Assembly: GCF_002201895.1 (NCBI RefSeq)
Contig: NZ_CP019436.1
Coordinates: 744,001 to 808,000 of the forward strand
Direction: 5' to 3'
Length of the DNA: 64,000 bases
DNA from: Methanopyrus sp. SNP6
GTDB taxonomy: Archaea; JAADCQ01; Methanopyri; Methanopyrales; Methanopyraceae
Positions 8,529 to 17,970 of the stretch are shown here, piece by piece; position 1 is the first letter of the stretch; the number at the start of each line of letters is the position of its first letter. Position numbers and translations under genes: made by a program. The notes beneath the pieces are model-generated. The model worked only from the letters and a program-made list of their open reading frames with translations, had not been told where the DNA came from and did no database searches.

Positions 8529-10460
8529 GTGCAGTCTTTGCTCGAAGGTGTGGTCGTGAACAAGTTTCGGGAGCGAAGGACCAACTACTGGGACGGGGAA
8601 GTCGAGATCGAAACGGAGGACGGGAAACTCAAGCTCCGGATGCCCGGAACTATCGCAGGTTGGCTCACGAAGGGCACCAGGGTCAGGGTGCACGGCGTCG
8701 ACCGTGTACGGTCCGTCGACGTATTTAAAGATGATGTGGAGGTGGAGCGGAAGTACGATGACGAGTGGGTGCCGGTGTGGCCACCGTTCGAGATGGAGAC
8801 CAAAGTAGAGAAGCGGGATACACTCGGTCGTGGTGTCTACGAGTATAGATTGCGGGCCAGGGAGGCCATCTATCGTGAAGACTTCGAAGCCATTGTGAGC
8901 CTCGAACAGTACCATTACGCCTCCGATAAAGACGTGGTGGCAGTGTGGAAATGTAAGGAGTGTGGACGTTTAATAAGGGCCAACCTCAAGCCGGAAGAGT
9001 GCCCTGGGTGTGGCTCGTCGCGGATCGAACTTAGAACGATCAGAGGCTCGTTACCCGCTTCCAGGTTCATGGTAGTGGAGTTAATGAACGGCGAGGAGTA
9101 CGAGCCTGATATCTTGGCATACGTCCGCGTGGATCCTCCTATCCCCAAACTCAACCGACGTCTCGACGGTAAAGTGGAGCGAAACATCAGGGAAAAAGTC
9201 TTCAGCAAGAACTGGTTCCACCCCACCTTCGAGCCTAAGCGAGGTAAGACCATCGAGGATATCCTACGTGCCTGCGACACCAAGGCGGCTCGCATAGCAC
9301 GGGTCGTGGTTCATCCGGAGTACCGAGCCGACGGTATTGGGAGAACCTCGGTGCAAGCCGCTGTAAGATGGGTGAAAGAGCGTCGAATCCCGGAAATGAA
9401 GTCGGAAAAACACTTGATCGAAGTTATCGCCCAAATGGCCAGATACCATCCGGTCTTCGAGAGCGTCGGATTCGTATACTTGTGGGATACCGGCTCAGGC
9501 CGACCTTACCTCGTGCGTCCGTTGTCGGAAAATGCCAAGCGGAAGGTTTCGAGGTTCATCAAAACTGACAAAATAGCGAGACAGCACGGCGGCCGACTAT
9601 ACAAATCCAGGTTGCGAAAACTCGAGGTAGACCCCTTAGACGGACCGATCGAAGTGAAGCGACTCCATAAGATGTTCTCCACGGAGCTCGACGTGAAAGG
9701 GTTGCCCAAGGACGTCGTTAAGCTCCTCGAGGCGTTCGGGGTTCTTCATCGGAGGATCCAACAATACGCGCTTCAGGACGTGAATCTACGGATCGAGCCC
9801 GGCGAACTGGTCGTAGTGGTAGGCCCTAGCGGAGCAGGAAAGACGACATTAGTCCGTATGATCATGGGAGCACATGAAGAGTTCATCGAGAACGTCCGTC
9901 AGCGCATTATCCGCGAGCTTTCGACGCCGGTAGTGTCCCGAGCACTATATTCCATGGGTACTAACCCTAGAGAGGTAGCGGATAAGTTGGTCAAGGAGAT
10001 GTACCAACCCGACAAGGGAGAGGTTTCCCTACCTGAAAACACCGAACTGTCCGCGATGATCCCGGGGGAAGTGGAACCCGAGATCGACCCAGGTGTGACC
10101 ATCATCGAAGACCTGTGGTCGGTGACCGGGGACGTGAACGTCGCTGTGGAGATACTTAACCGGTCCGGTATCTCAGACGCCGTGCTGTACCGAAGCCCGT
10201 ACGAGCGGTTGTCTCCGGGTCAGAAGGAGCGGGTTCGTCTGGCCAGGATGATAGCGGAGGGGGCTAATCTGATAGTAGTCGACGAGTTTTGCTCGCACCT
10301 TGATCCGAAGACCGCCATGCGCGTAGCACGGAGCTTCTCGGAAATGTGCAGGGAGTTAGAGATTACCGCACTAATTATCACTCACAGGTCCGAGGTCATC
10401 GATGCGCTAGCGCCGGATAAACTTGTGTACGTCGGGTATGGGTTGGTTGGGGTGGAGTAG
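8529..10460 (+). CDS. GNAT acetyltransferase-ABC ATPase fusion protein
   Basis: A 643-residue multidomain protein of the archaeal family described as an ABC-type ATPase fused to a predicted acetyltransferase (COG2401-like). In order: an N-terminal beta-rich part, a zinc ribbon near residues 139-158 (CKEC, CPGC), a GNAT domain around residues 250-330 (VVVHPEYRADGIGR acetyl-CoA loop), and a C-terminal ABC ATPase with Walker A GPSGAGKTTL near residue 435, signature LSPGQKERVRLARM and Walker B LIVVDEF. There are no membrane segments, so it is not a transporter; a role in RNA or protein modification is possible but unknown. Confidence 0.85.
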   Translation: MQSLLEGVVVNKFRERRTNYWDGEVEIETEDGKLKLRMPGTIAGWLTKGTRVRVHGVDRVRSVDVFKDDVEVERKYDDEWVPVWPPFEMETKVEKRDTLGRGVYEYRLRAREAIYREDFEAIVSLEQYHYASDKDVVAVWKCKECGRLIRANLKPEECPGCGSSRIELRTIRGSLPASRFMVVELMNGEEYEPDILAYVRVDPPIPKLNRRLDGKVERNIREKVFSKNWFHPTFEPKRGKTIEDILRACDTKAARIARVVVHPEYRADGIGRTSVQAAVRWVKERRIPEMKSEKHLIEVIAQMARYHPVFESVGFVYLWDTGSGRPYLVRPLSENAKRKVSRFIKTDKIARQHGGRLYKSRLRKLEVDPLDGPIEVKRLHKMFSTELDVKGLPKDVVKLLEAFGVLHRRIQQYALQDVNLRIEPGELVVVVGPSGAGKTTLVRMIMGAHEEFIENVRQRIIRELSTPVVSRALYSMGTNPREVADKLVKEMYQPDKGEVSLPENTELSAMIPGEVEPEIDPGVTIIEDLWSVTGDVNVAVEILNRSGISDAVLYRSPYERLSPGQKERVRLARMIAEGANLIVVDEFCSHLDPKTAMRVARSFSEMCRELEITALIITHRSEVIDALAPDKLVYVGYGLVGVE

Positions 10461-10465
10461 AAGAG

Positions 10466-10918
10466 TTAGCCTTCTTCATGCTCCCCCTCACCTTCGAGCG
10501 GTATCGCCAGTACCGGGCAGGGTGACCTTGATAATACACCCTTAGTCGTACTGCCCAAGATGAGACCCTTAACTCCGGAGAGGCCTCGTGTACCCATCAC
10601 GATCAGGTCGACGTCCCTCTCCTTAGCCTCCTCAACGATCCCTTGAACCACAGAAGGTGACTCCACTACGAGGGTTTCGACATTATCAATGCCTTCCTCC
10701 TTAGCCATCTCGGCGATCTCGTTGACGATCTTCTCGGCTTCTTTCACGATCTCCTCGGGCAGCGTAAACGATGGTTTCGTACCCAATGGACTCCATAGCG
10801 GAATCACGTGAATCACAATCAGTGTCGCATCTTCTTTCTTGGCGATTTCGATGGCCACTTTGGCGGCCTGCTTAGCGTTTTCCGACCCGTCGGTCGGTAC
10901 CATAATCCTATCAAACAC
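10466..10918 (-). CDS. Universal stress protein (UspA family)
   Basis: A single-domain UspA-like protein of 150 residues. The N-terminal MVPTDGSENAKQA and the ATP-binding motif near the end, VMGTRGLSGVKGLILGST (pattern G-2x-G-9x-G-S/T), indicate the ATP-binding subgroup. It starts with GTG after a GGGGGTG Shine-Dalgarno sequence. It is convergent with the GNAT-ABC gene and divergent from the Cys-rich protein; a shared AT-rich element (CGTATAATACC near 10950) lies between the divergent starts. Confidence 0.88.
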   Translation of the reverse strand: MFDRIMVPTDGSENAKQAAKVAIEIAKKEDATLIVIHVIPLWSPLGTKPSFTLPEEIVKEAEKIVNEIAEMAKEEGIDNVETLVVESPSVVQGIVEEAKERDVDLIVMGTRGLSGVKGLILGSTTKGVLSRSPCPVLAIPLEGEGEHEEG

Positions 10919-10950
10919 TGGAGGACACCCCCATTACCGTAGCTTCACCG

Positions 10951-10961
10951 CGTATAATACC
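10951..10961. promoter_or_regulatory. TATA-like element between divergent genes
   Basis: The GTATAATACC stretch lies between the UspA-family gene (minus) and the Cys-rich protein gene (plus). It is about 30 bases from each start, so it could serve as a TATA box for either or both. Assignment is by composition and position only. Confidence 0.4.
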
Positions 10962-10988
10962 GTAACGCTTCATCTCGGGGGGTAAACC

Positions 10989-11384
10989 TTGCACCCCATG
11001 GCCCGTAAGCACTTTGAGAAACTGGACGAGAGGAACGTACGTGAGCCCGTCGGTCCCAATAAGGAATGTGAGTACTACCCGTGCCACTTTGATAGTCAAG
11101 ACTGTACATGGTGTTTTTGCCCTTTATACCCGTGTCTAGACGAAGAGCTTGGGGGATGGATTAAGACCAGGAACGGCTCAGAAGTTTGGAGCTGTAAGGA
11201 CTGTCATCTCATCCACAGACCGGAACCCTCTAAGGTGCTACTTCGAGAACTGTTAAGTGTGGGAAACGGGAGCATATTACGGGGTGCAGAACAACTAGAA
11301 GAAAATCCAGAACTCAAGGAGAAAGTGCTTGAAAGTATCAAAGAGGCCTATCGGAAACACCGACAGCACTCCTCACGACGTTGA
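10989..11384 (+). CDS. Cysteine-rich zinc-binding-like protein
   Basis: A 131-residue protein with a compact set of cysteines in its first half (YPCHF, CTWCFCPLYPC, SCKDCHLIH), resembling the archaeal cysteine-rich small domain family of unknown function, probably metal-binding. The second half is helical and charged. It starts at TTG behind a strong GGGGGGT sequence. Its 3' end overlaps the convergent ASCH gene by 47 bases. Confidence 0.7.
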   Translation: MHPMARKHFEKLDERNVREPVGPNKECEYYPCHFDSQDCTWCFCPLYPCLDEELGGWIKTRNGSEVWSCKDCHLIHRPEPSKVLLRELLSVGNGSILRGAEQLEENPELKEKVLESIKEAYRKHRQHSSRR

Positions 11385-11796
11385 GGACTTCCTGGTCAAT
11401 TCGGAACAGCGGGTTAGGATGGAAATCCATGTTCAAGCGCTCCTTGATGAGATGCCTCAAGTCCTCCAGGTGAAGAGGGTTAGGATACCTAACGGGACCG
11501 TCCAGTGCAATCAGGTACGCGTGATCACAGCCCTCAAGGTACCTCATCAGCTCGTCCTCGGACGCTTTGGCTAACTCCGCGATCTCAGCGAGATCTTCCT
11601 CGGACTGTATCGCCACCTTCTTGATTTCCTCTATGGTAACCTCGCCGAGCACGGTGCACAGTGGACTCGACGCGTACACGATGCAGGTACGTTCTCGGAG
11701 GATCGTTCCCGGTAGCCACTTTCTAACTTCGACGTTCTTGACTCCGTCTAGGATCATATCCGCGAATTTCGGCTTTACCGACATCCACACGGGCAA
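11338..11796 (-). CDS. ASCH-domain (PUA-like) protein
   Basis: A 152-residue protein whose N-terminus, SVKPKFADMILDGVKNVEVR, is the classic ASCH pattern (motif ending Gly-x-Lys-x-x-Glu-x-Arg). ASCH domains have a PUA-like fold and are thought to bind RNA or modified nucleotides. Possible starts are TTG at 11796 or ATG at 11784; the ATG directly precedes the conserved core. It is convergent with the Cys-rich protein. Confidence 0.75.
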   Translation of the reverse strand: MPVWMSVKPKFADMILDGVKNVEVRKWLPGTILRERTCIVYASSPLCTVLGEVTIEEIKKVAIQSEEDLAEIAELAKASEDELMRYLEGCDHAYLIALDGPVRYPNPLHLEDLRHLIKERLNMDFHPNPLFRIDQEVLNVVRSAVGVSDRPL

Positions 11797-11919
11797 ACCG
11801 AGAACCCGTAGTGGTGGAGTGCGTTCCTGGTTTTTGTAATCTTTGAGAAGAGCTATTGTAGGGCAAGAAATGGTATGAGGGCGATCGGGATAGTGAGGGT
11901 AGTGGGATGCAGAAGGAGG

Positions 11920-12969
11920 TTACTCCTTGAAGTGCGGAATGACTTCCTGTCCTACGAGCTCGATTGCCTTCTCCTTGTCCGGACCGATCGGTGAACCAAC
12001 GACGACCTGGGTGACACCTGACTTCAGTAGTTCTTCGACCTTGTCGACTACGGTGTCCGGGTCTCCGGCGATAGAGAAGGCTTCGATCATGTCCTCGTCT
12101 ACGAGCCCGATCGCGGTGCCGAAGTCTCCCTTACCGATCGCCTCGGCGATCTGCTCGGCCTTCTCCGTGTCGATACCATGACGCTCAAGCACCACGTCCG
12201 GAGAACCCATCACGATGAACGCGACCACGATCTTCGTAGCCTCGATGGCCTTATCCTCGTCCTTGTCGATTGAGAAGCACGTGTACGCCGCGACATCAAT
12301 CTCGTCGAGGCTTCGGCCGGCCTCCTTCGCTCCTTCCTCGATTTTCGGCACGGCCTCTTCGAAGTCCTTCGGGTGCGAAGCGTTGACGAGGACTCCGTCC
12401 GCAATCTCACCGGCCGTCTTCAACATGATCGGGCCCTGAGCTCCCATGTAGAACGGAATTTCTGAACCCTGGATCGAGCGCGCGTTCACGTCGGCTGTTC
12501 CCGTCTTGACGTACTTGCCCTCATACTCCACCGGTCCGCCTTCCAAGTACTGATAGATCACCTCCTTGACCTCACGGATAGCGGTCGCGGGACCGACCTC
12601 ATCCTCGGCTTCGGGGTTCCAGATCGGGATCTTACACGGGAACGGTAGTCCCATCTTGTCGAACGTGGCTTTGTCTCCGGGACCAATTCCGATAACCGCA
12701 CGACCGCCGGAGATCCAGTCCAGCGTGGCGATATTACTCGCAGTGACCAAGGGATGCCGGGTGTACGGGTTGGTGATACCCGGGCCGAGCTTGATCTTGC
12801 TAGTGATCACTGCGGCTAGGGTTAAGACTCCCATGTAGGAGTAGTTATTGTAGTGATCACAGATCCATGCGTACTCGAACCCGTTGTCTTCGGCGACCTT
12901 GATCAGGTGGGCGATCTTCGTGGGCTTGTCGTCCGGTAGTAACTCGATTCCGAACGATACCTCTGTCAT
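11920..12969 (-). CDS. mer: F420-dependent methylenetetrahydromethanopterin reductase (Mer)
   Basis: Reduces methylene-H4MPT to methyl-H4MPT with F420H2, a core step of CO2-reducing methanogenesis. The 349-residue protein has the bacterial luciferase-like TIM-barrel pattern: N-terminal FGIELLPDD, CDHYNNYSYMGV, LGPGITNPYTRHP, GRAVIGIGPGDKATF and a C-terminal VGSPIGPDKEKA. The M. kandleri enzyme is a structurally studied member of the family. It is monocistronic here, with a good TATA box about 35 bases ahead of the ATG, as expected of a highly expressed gene. Confidence 0.95.
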   Translation of the reverse strand: MTEVSFGIELLPDDKPTKIAHLIKVAEDNGFEYAWICDHYNNYSYMGVLTLAAVITSKIKLGPGITNPYTRHPLVTASNIATLDWISGGRAVIGIGPGDKATFDKMGLPFPCKIPIWNPEAEDEVGPATAIREVKEVIYQYLEGGPVEYEGKYVKTGTADVNARSIQGSEIPFYMGAQGPIMLKTAGEIADGVLVNASHPKDFEEAVPKIEEGAKEAGRSLDEIDVAAYTCFSIDKDEDKAIEATKIVVAFIVMGSPDVVLERHGIDTEKAEQIAEAIGKGDFGTAIGLVDEDMIEAFSIAGDPDTVVDKVEELLKSGVTQVVVGSPIGPDKEKAIELVGQEVIPHFKE

Positions 12970-13001
12970 TATCTAAACCCCTACCGAGCATTTGATCTCA
13001 C

Positions 13002-13010
13002 TTTTAAATA
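13002..13010 (-). promoter_or_regulatory. TATA box for mer
   Basis: On the minus strand this reads TATTTAAAA, preceded by a purine-containing BRE-like CTTCAG stretch. It lies 33-41 bases upstream of the mer ATG, placing a likely transcription start a few bases ahead of the start codon region. Confidence 0.6.
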
Positions 13011-13155
13011 CTGAAGGTCTCGGTGCGGGGCGAACTGAAGTTAGTAACTTCGTTCACCGGCGAGAGTTGAGGTAAACTCTACAGTGGTCGCAAGCGTAAC
13101 CGGTGGAGTTATTACAACGGCAGAAGACGCGCGTCCTCCGCGGGGGTGTCACTCA

Positions 13156-13749
13156 TTGGTGCGCAGCGTGTCGGTAGGCGAGGTAGCCAGACGTGACGTG
13201 ATCACGGGTAGTCCCACGGAAACCGCAGTAGAGATCGCCTACAAGATGCGGGAACATGGCATCGGCAGCGTGGTCATAGTGAACGAGAAAGACGAGCCTA
13301 TCGGTATCGTCACAGAGCGCGATCTCGTGATAAAGGTGGTATCACAGGGTAAGAATCCCGACGAGGTGATAGCCAGGGATATCATGTCTCAACCGGTGAT
13401 TACCGTCGAGGAGGACATGGAAGTCAACGAAGCCGTGAAACTGATGGTGGACAAGGGGATTCGAAGGCTTCCGATCGTAGATGATGATGGTAAACTGATA
13501 GGTATCGTAACGATGCAGGATATCCTTCAGGTCGAGCCCTACTTGGTGGCGACCATAGAGGAGGAAATGAAGAAGTTCCAGAAAGAGCTAGAGGAACTAG
13601 AGGAGGTGTCAGAGATTATTGAAGGAGTCTGCGATCTCTGTGAAACTTACTCGGAAGAGCTCCGATTCGTCGACGGAGTGTGGGTTTGTCCCGAGTGTTA
13701 TGAGGACGTCTTAGGCAGGGAAATCGAAGACAGGGAACTCGAGGAGTGA
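13156..13749 (+). CDS. CBS-domain pair protein with C-terminal zinc ribbon
   Basis: About 197 residues. Two CBS motifs (a Bateman module) are visible, with the typical GIVTERDLV and GIVTMQDIL ends, followed by a helical linker and a treble-clef/zinc-ribbon-like tail with CDLC and CPEC pairs. CBS pairs usually bind adenosine nucleotides or S-adenosyl compounds. The open frame reaches 13084, but TTG at 13156 has a GGGGGTG sequence at proper distance and directly precedes the conserved domain. The next CBS gene begins seven bases after its stop. Confidence 0.8.
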   Translation: MVRSVSVGEVARRDVITGSPTETAVEIAYKMREHGIGSVVIVNEKDEPIGIVTERDLVIKVVSQGKNPDEVIARDIMSQPVITVEEDMEVNEAVKLMVDKGIRRLPIVDDDGKLIGIVTMQDILQVEPYLVATIEEEMKKFQKELEELEEVSEIIEGVCDLCETYSEELRFVDGVWVCPECYEDVLGREIEDRELEE

Positions 13750-13755
13750 TCACCC

Positions 13756-14613
13756 GTGCTGACGCGTCGTTCCGGTTTACCAGACACCTCCGTCATGAGG
13801 TTAGCCACCACGAACGTCGTATCGATGCCGCCTACCGCCACAGTGAAAAGCGCTGTCGACACGATGATACGGTACGGGTTCCGCCGGATTCCAGTGACGG
13901 AACCGGGCGATCTGGAACTGGTAGGCATTCTGACGGGTAAGGATGTGCTAGACTACTTGGTCGGAGAACGTCGGAAGATAATAGAGCGCCGATATGAGGG
14001 CACGCTTCTTCCGGCACTCCACGAGCCTGTGAGATCACTAATGAGAACTGAAGTTTACGTCATCACCCCATACGATACCGTCCGTAAGGCCGTTCGAACG
14101 ATGTTTGAGTTCGAAGTTGGGGCTTTACCTGTAGTGAAAGACAAGAAGCTCGTAGGCATAATCACTGAACGTGACGTTATGGCCGATCTTTACGATGTGC
14201 TGGAGGACACGAAAGTTGAAGAGATAATGACCGAAGACCCCGAAACAGTCCCATCGGACATTACGATACTCGAAGCCGCGGAGATAATGGTTGACAGAGA
14301 GTTTCGGAGGCTCCCAGTAGTTGAAAACGGGAGGTTATGCGGCCTCGTGACCGCTACTGATGTGCTCCATCACGTCTCCAGCATAGCTACCGAAACATCA
14401 CCTGATGCGTCCGTTGAAGAAGTTATGGATGTACCGGTAGAAGAAACCATGACGGAAGATGTCATCACAATCGAGCCCGACGTTAATATCGAAGAAGCAG
14501 CATTAACGATGAAGGGGGCTAACGTCGGAAGTTTAGTGGTGACGGATGGTGACGATGTAATAGGGGTCATAACCGAACGAGATATTATGTACGCCATCGC
14601 CGAGAGAATGTGA
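13756..14613 (+). CDS. Four-CBS-domain protein
   Basis: A 285-residue protein made almost entirely of four CBS motifs (ends such as GILTGKDVL, GIITERDVM, GLVTATDVL, GVITERDIM). It is a tandem Bateman protein, likely a nucleotide- or ligand-sensing regulator. It forms an operon with the preceding CBS-zinc ribbon gene and starts at GTG after GAGTGATCAC, which resembles the Shine-Dalgarno consensus. The 3' end overlaps the convergent membrane-protein gene by 29 bases. Confidence 0.82.
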   Translation: MLTRRSGLPDTSVMRLATTNVVSMPPTATVKSAVDTMIRYGFRRIPVTEPGDLELVGILTGKDVLDYLVGERRKIIERRYEGTLLPALHEPVRSLMRTEVYVITPYDTVRKAVRTMFEFEVGALPVVKDKKLVGIITERDVMADLYDVLEDTKVEEIMTEDPETVPSDITILEAAEIMVDREFRRLPVVENGRLCGLVTATDVLHHVSSIATETSPDASVEEVMDVPVEETMTEDVITIEPDVNIEEAALTMKGANVGSLVVTDGDDVIGVITERDIMYAIAERM

Positions 14614-16768
14614 GGTACAATGAAACACAGAGGCTGAAAGCCGAAAGAGCAATCCAAAGTGGGTGAGTGTTCCAAACGAATTTGACGGTGGTGGGACTCG
14701 GAACGCGAAGCAAGATCATATTGTCAATGCCACCCAACCTCACGCCTCGATCCGGGATCCAGCAGGGGAAGTAAGGTACCTTCACCCATACCCACCCACG
14801 CCCATAGACTTTGAACCAAGCGTGTCCCAAGTCCACACGTATCGGTTTTAGGTTCCTCTTAGGTAGCATCTTCGCAATATGAAGCGGTCTGTCATGAACT
14901 ATATTGATCCCGAACATCTTAGTTTTGGACTTACGATATCTATCCAGCACTAGGATTTCCTTAACTCCAAATTCCTTAAGTGCCCTTACTTCTTCAGGTG
15001 ATGGGTGTTTATCCATCACCACAACTTGTGGATGAGCATAACGTACCAAGTCACAATTAGGAATTCGTGTGAAGGCGTACGCTGGTGCGTATTTAGGATC
15101 ATATCGCAACAGTTTACAAAGTCTCATATACCTGTATTTATTACCTAAAAATACCGATTTAACACCATCCATCTCGTACCCTATTATCGGATTAAACTCG
15201 TAAACTCTTACCCATCGATAATCACGAATAGGTCGCACACCGACGCGTTCCAGTTCCTTGATCATACGCTTAGCATATGGTTTTCGTGAACTTAATATCA
15301 AGAACCGAACTCCTAATACATCCCCTATTTTCAACGCTTTATTGGGCTCTATACGCTTGAATGAACGCTGGTACTGTACGACAATGTCCCGAATTGGAGT
15401 ACCTTCACGATACCATCCGAAAACTGATGGAGCACCAGTAATGTAAGGCTCCATCCCCCAAAGTGCCCGATATCCTACCGTTGCTACCCTATCCCACGGC
15501 CCAGTATGCTCCTTCACCCACAGTAAAGCCGACAGTTCGGAAACTGTGTAGTGAATTGGACGATAAGCGTATTTTAAACCGATTGCTGCATCGATCATCA
15601 TTATTGAACATATCATTATTAGTACAGCGTGTCGCCTTAGGGACCGGAAATTATCAATAACAAATGCCACAAATGTGCAGAGAATCACTGCTGAAAACAT
15701 CAAAAACCATTTCGGTTCGAAACCGATCCGTTCCATGGGCTTCTGAAGCACAAGCCCGAAGGACAGGAGCAGTGCCACGCCTGTCATGATCGCAAAGGGG
15801 AAGAAAGTTCTCGGACGGCGTCGTGCCGCGAGGATTAGCCCCGACCAACCAAGGAAGAACTGGACCGCACCCACGTATTTAGCATACCTTGTTTTCCAGT
15901 AACCCGGTACGAAGAACTCCCACGGATCGTGTACCGAAGACATGCTGATCCACCACTTCGGCTTGGTAGTGTAGGAGTACGTTCGGTACTCAAGGGCGGG
16001 TACCAACCACCACGAAACCGCGAGTACTGAGAGCAAGATCGCGGAAAGCACCCACGCGTGTCCCGGTACTTCCGGGAGTATCGAAGGAAGCTCTTCTTTC
16101 CCCACCGCCCACAACGTCCAGGATCGAAAGACGCGGAGCGCTACGTAGGCCAGGCACACCGTTATAGCTGCCAGACCTGAACTATGGTGTGTGAGAACGG
16201 TCAGTGAGAGCACGAGCGCCAAATAACCGGCCCAGCGACTGCGCTCCCAGACTCTCCGATATACGGCCACGAGCAGCCCGGGAACTAGTGCGTAGAAGAC
16301 GATGGCAGCAACAGTCGGGATCCGACCTTCAGTGAATGTAATTTCAATGTGATTGTAGGACGTCTGGTACGCGACGGCGGCGATCAGAGACCCTAACGGT
16401 GAGGCACCCATCAGACGGGCGGATGCGTACACCGACGGTCCCGCAAGCGAGTAAGCCAGCCAAGTCCACCATTTCCACGCCGTTAGAACGTCCGTCTTTA
16501 CGAAGTGCGTAATCAAGGCAGGGATGAAGTATGACAGAGGCGGATAGAACCACAGAAAGGGATACCCACAGTACCAGTATTCTGACCATTTCGGGTACGG
16601 CACGTCGCCCATCGACCAGAGCTTTTCGAGCATCCAAACCTTAGTCATGTGTCCGCGCGCGTCTGCACCGCTAGGAAACCAGTTCCAACCGTAGTTAAGA
16701 GAGGGAGAAGACACCACCGTACCAACCACGAAAGCGACCAGTGCACACAGTACATCTTTACGGTCCAA
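14585..16768 (-). CDS. Large polytopic membrane protein (PTPS-related/glycosyltransferase-like)
   Basis: About 727 residues with a dozen or so membrane segments, a large C-terminal extramembrane part and a final membrane segment. The N-terminal part, with SGADARGHMTKVWMLEKL and a Tyr/Trp-rich YWYCGYPFLWFYPPLSYF loop, resembles archaeal 6-pyruvoyl-tetrahydropterin-synthase-related membrane proteins, which look like oligosaccharyl- or lipid-linked-sugar transferases. TTG at 16768 has a GAGGAC sequence and avoids overlap with the divergent RNA ligase gene; the frame itself extends to 16882. The 3' half is much more AT-rich than the 5' half, hinting at a mosaic origin. Enzymatic activity is not assigned. 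Confidence 0.7.
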   Translation of the reverse strand: MDRKDVLCALVAFVVGTVVSSPSLNYGWNWFPSGADARGHMTKVWMLEKLWSMGDVPYPKWSEYWYCGYPFLWFYPPLSYFIPALITHFVKTDVLTAWKWWTWLAYSLAGPSVYASARLMGASPLGSLIAAVAYQTSYNHIEITFTEGRIPTVAAIVFYALVPGLLVAVYRRVWERSRWAGYLALVLSLTVLTHHSSGLAAITVCLAYVALRVFRSWTLWAVGKEELPSILPEVPGHAWVLSAILLSVLAVSWWLVPALEYRTYSYTTKPKWWISMSSVHDPWEFFVPGYWKTRYAKYVGAVQFFLGWSGLILAARRRPRTFFPFAIMTGVALLLSFGLVLQKPMERIGFEPKWFLMFSAVILCTFVAFVIDNFRSLRRHAVLIMICSIMMIDAAIGLKYAYRPIHYTVSELSALLWVKEHTGPWDRVATVGYRALWGMEPYITGAPSVFGWYREGTPIRDIVVQYQRSFKRIEPNKALKIGDVLGVRFLILSSRKPYAKRMIKELERVGVRPIRDYRWVRVYEFNPIIGYEMDGVKSVFLGNKYRYMRLCKLLRYDPKYAPAYAFTRIPNCDLVRYAHPQVVVMDKHPSPEEVRALKEFGVKEILVLDRYRKSKTKMFGINIVHDRPLHIAKMLPKRNLKPIRVDLGHAWFKVYGRGWVWVKVPYFPCWIPDRGVRLGGIDNMILLRVPSPTTVKFVWNTHPLWIALSAFSLCVSLYLTFSRRWRT

Positions 16769-16805
16769 CGTCCTCTTCCTTCCCCCTCGTCCGCGGGGTG
16801 AGAGC

Positions 16806-17966
16806 GTGGCTGACCCTTCTAAGGACGTTAAGAAGCTGTCGATGATGCTCGAATCGGAGGAATGGCGCGTAGAAAAGGCCATAGAGCGTGGTACGATCCG
16901 ACGTGTGAGGACGTCTTTCCCGGACTTCGCCTACTACAGAACCGTACGGGAATTCGCTGGGTTCGAGCGGGGAACTTTGATCGTCCCGAGCCACGGGTTG
17001 TTGTTGCGCGGGTTTCCCAAGATTGAGCGCGCGTTGTTGCTTGAGCCGGCTCTCAGGTCGAGGTTCGGGAAAGCAGGTAAAGTGATCGTAGAAGAAAAAA
17101 TGAACGGCCACAACGTACGCGTGTTCGAGCTGGACGGAGATGTGTACGCAGCCACGCGCGGAGGTTTGATCTGCCCGTACACTACTCACAAGCTCCGGAC
17201 TATGTTCGGGGATGAGTTGAAGCAGTTCTTCGAGGATTACCCCAGAACGGTAGTCTGTGGTGAGTTCGTGGGGAAGGAGAATCCGTACGTGTCCCGCGAG
17301 TACCCAGAAGCCCGTGACGTGGGGTTCTTCGTGTTCGATGTCCGAGACCCGAGTGGGCGGTTCTGGTCGTACGAGGAGAAGCTGAGAGTTGACGAGTATG
17401 GGCTCGAACGCGTCCGGTGCTTCGGTGAGTTCGAGGTGGGCGAGGTCGAGGAGATCCACCGGATCGTCCGAGAGCTCGATCGTGAGGGCCGAGAAGGTAT
17501 CGTCATCAAGGATCCGGATCGAAGGTTACCCCCACTGAAGTACACGACACACTCGGCGCACGTTGAGGAGATCGAGTGGGCGTTCAGGTTCGCGTTCGAC
17601 TTAGGTCGTGATTTCGTGCTGACTCGTACGATCCGAGAGGGATTCCAATCGTTTGAATGGTGTGAGGGGAATGAAGAGCTGAAGCGTCGAGGCGCGGAGA
17701 TAGGGAGGGCGATAGTGGAAGGGTTGAGGAGAGCCGTAGAGCAAGTGGTGGAGGAAGGCGAAGCCTACGAAGAAATCCCACTAACCTTCGAATCACAAGA
17801 GTGGTTCGACCGGTACAAAGACTTCGTGAACCAGGTTACCGGAGGAACTCATTCACTTGAGATCATTGAGAAGAGGGAGGACGGAACCGTCCGTGCGGTA
17901 CTACGAAAGCGTTACTTCGGGACCGGTGATAAGGTGTCACGAATCCTCGAGGAGGGGGTCCTGTAG
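16806..17966 (+). CDS. ATP-dependent RNA ligase (archaeal Rnl3 family)
   Basis: A 386-residue nucleotidyltransferase of the archaeal homodimeric RNA ligase family. The adenylated lysine is in motif I, EEKMNGHNVR (Lys98). Other nucleotidyltransferase motifs are visible: CGEFVG (motif III), FFVFDVRD (IIIa), EGIVIKDP (IV) and LKYT (V). Related enzymes have been linked to RNA circularisation, relevant because this window also holds probable C/D guide RNAs. It is the first gene of a plus-strand run continuing into a HAD protein, PyrC and IlvB. Confidence 0.88.
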   Translation: MADPSKDVKKLSMMLESEEWRVEKAIERGTIRRVRTSFPDFAYYRTVREFAGFERGTLIVPSHGLLLRGFPKIERALLLEPALRSRFGKAGKVIVEEKMNGHNVRVFELDGDVYAATRGGLICPYTTHKLRTMFGDELKQFFEDYPRTVVCGEFVGKENPYVSREYPEARDVGFFVFDVRDPSGRFWSYEEKLRVDEYGLERVRCFGEFEVGEVEEIHRIVRELDREGREGIVIKDPDRRLPPLKYTTHSAHVEEIEWAFRFAFDLGRDFVLTRTIREGFQSFEWCEGNEELKRRGAEIGRAIVEGLRRAVEQVVEEGEAYEEIPLTFESQEWFDRYKDFVNQVTGGTHSLEIIEKREDGTVRAVLRKRYFGTGDKVSRILEEGVL

Positions 17967-17970
17967 GGGT

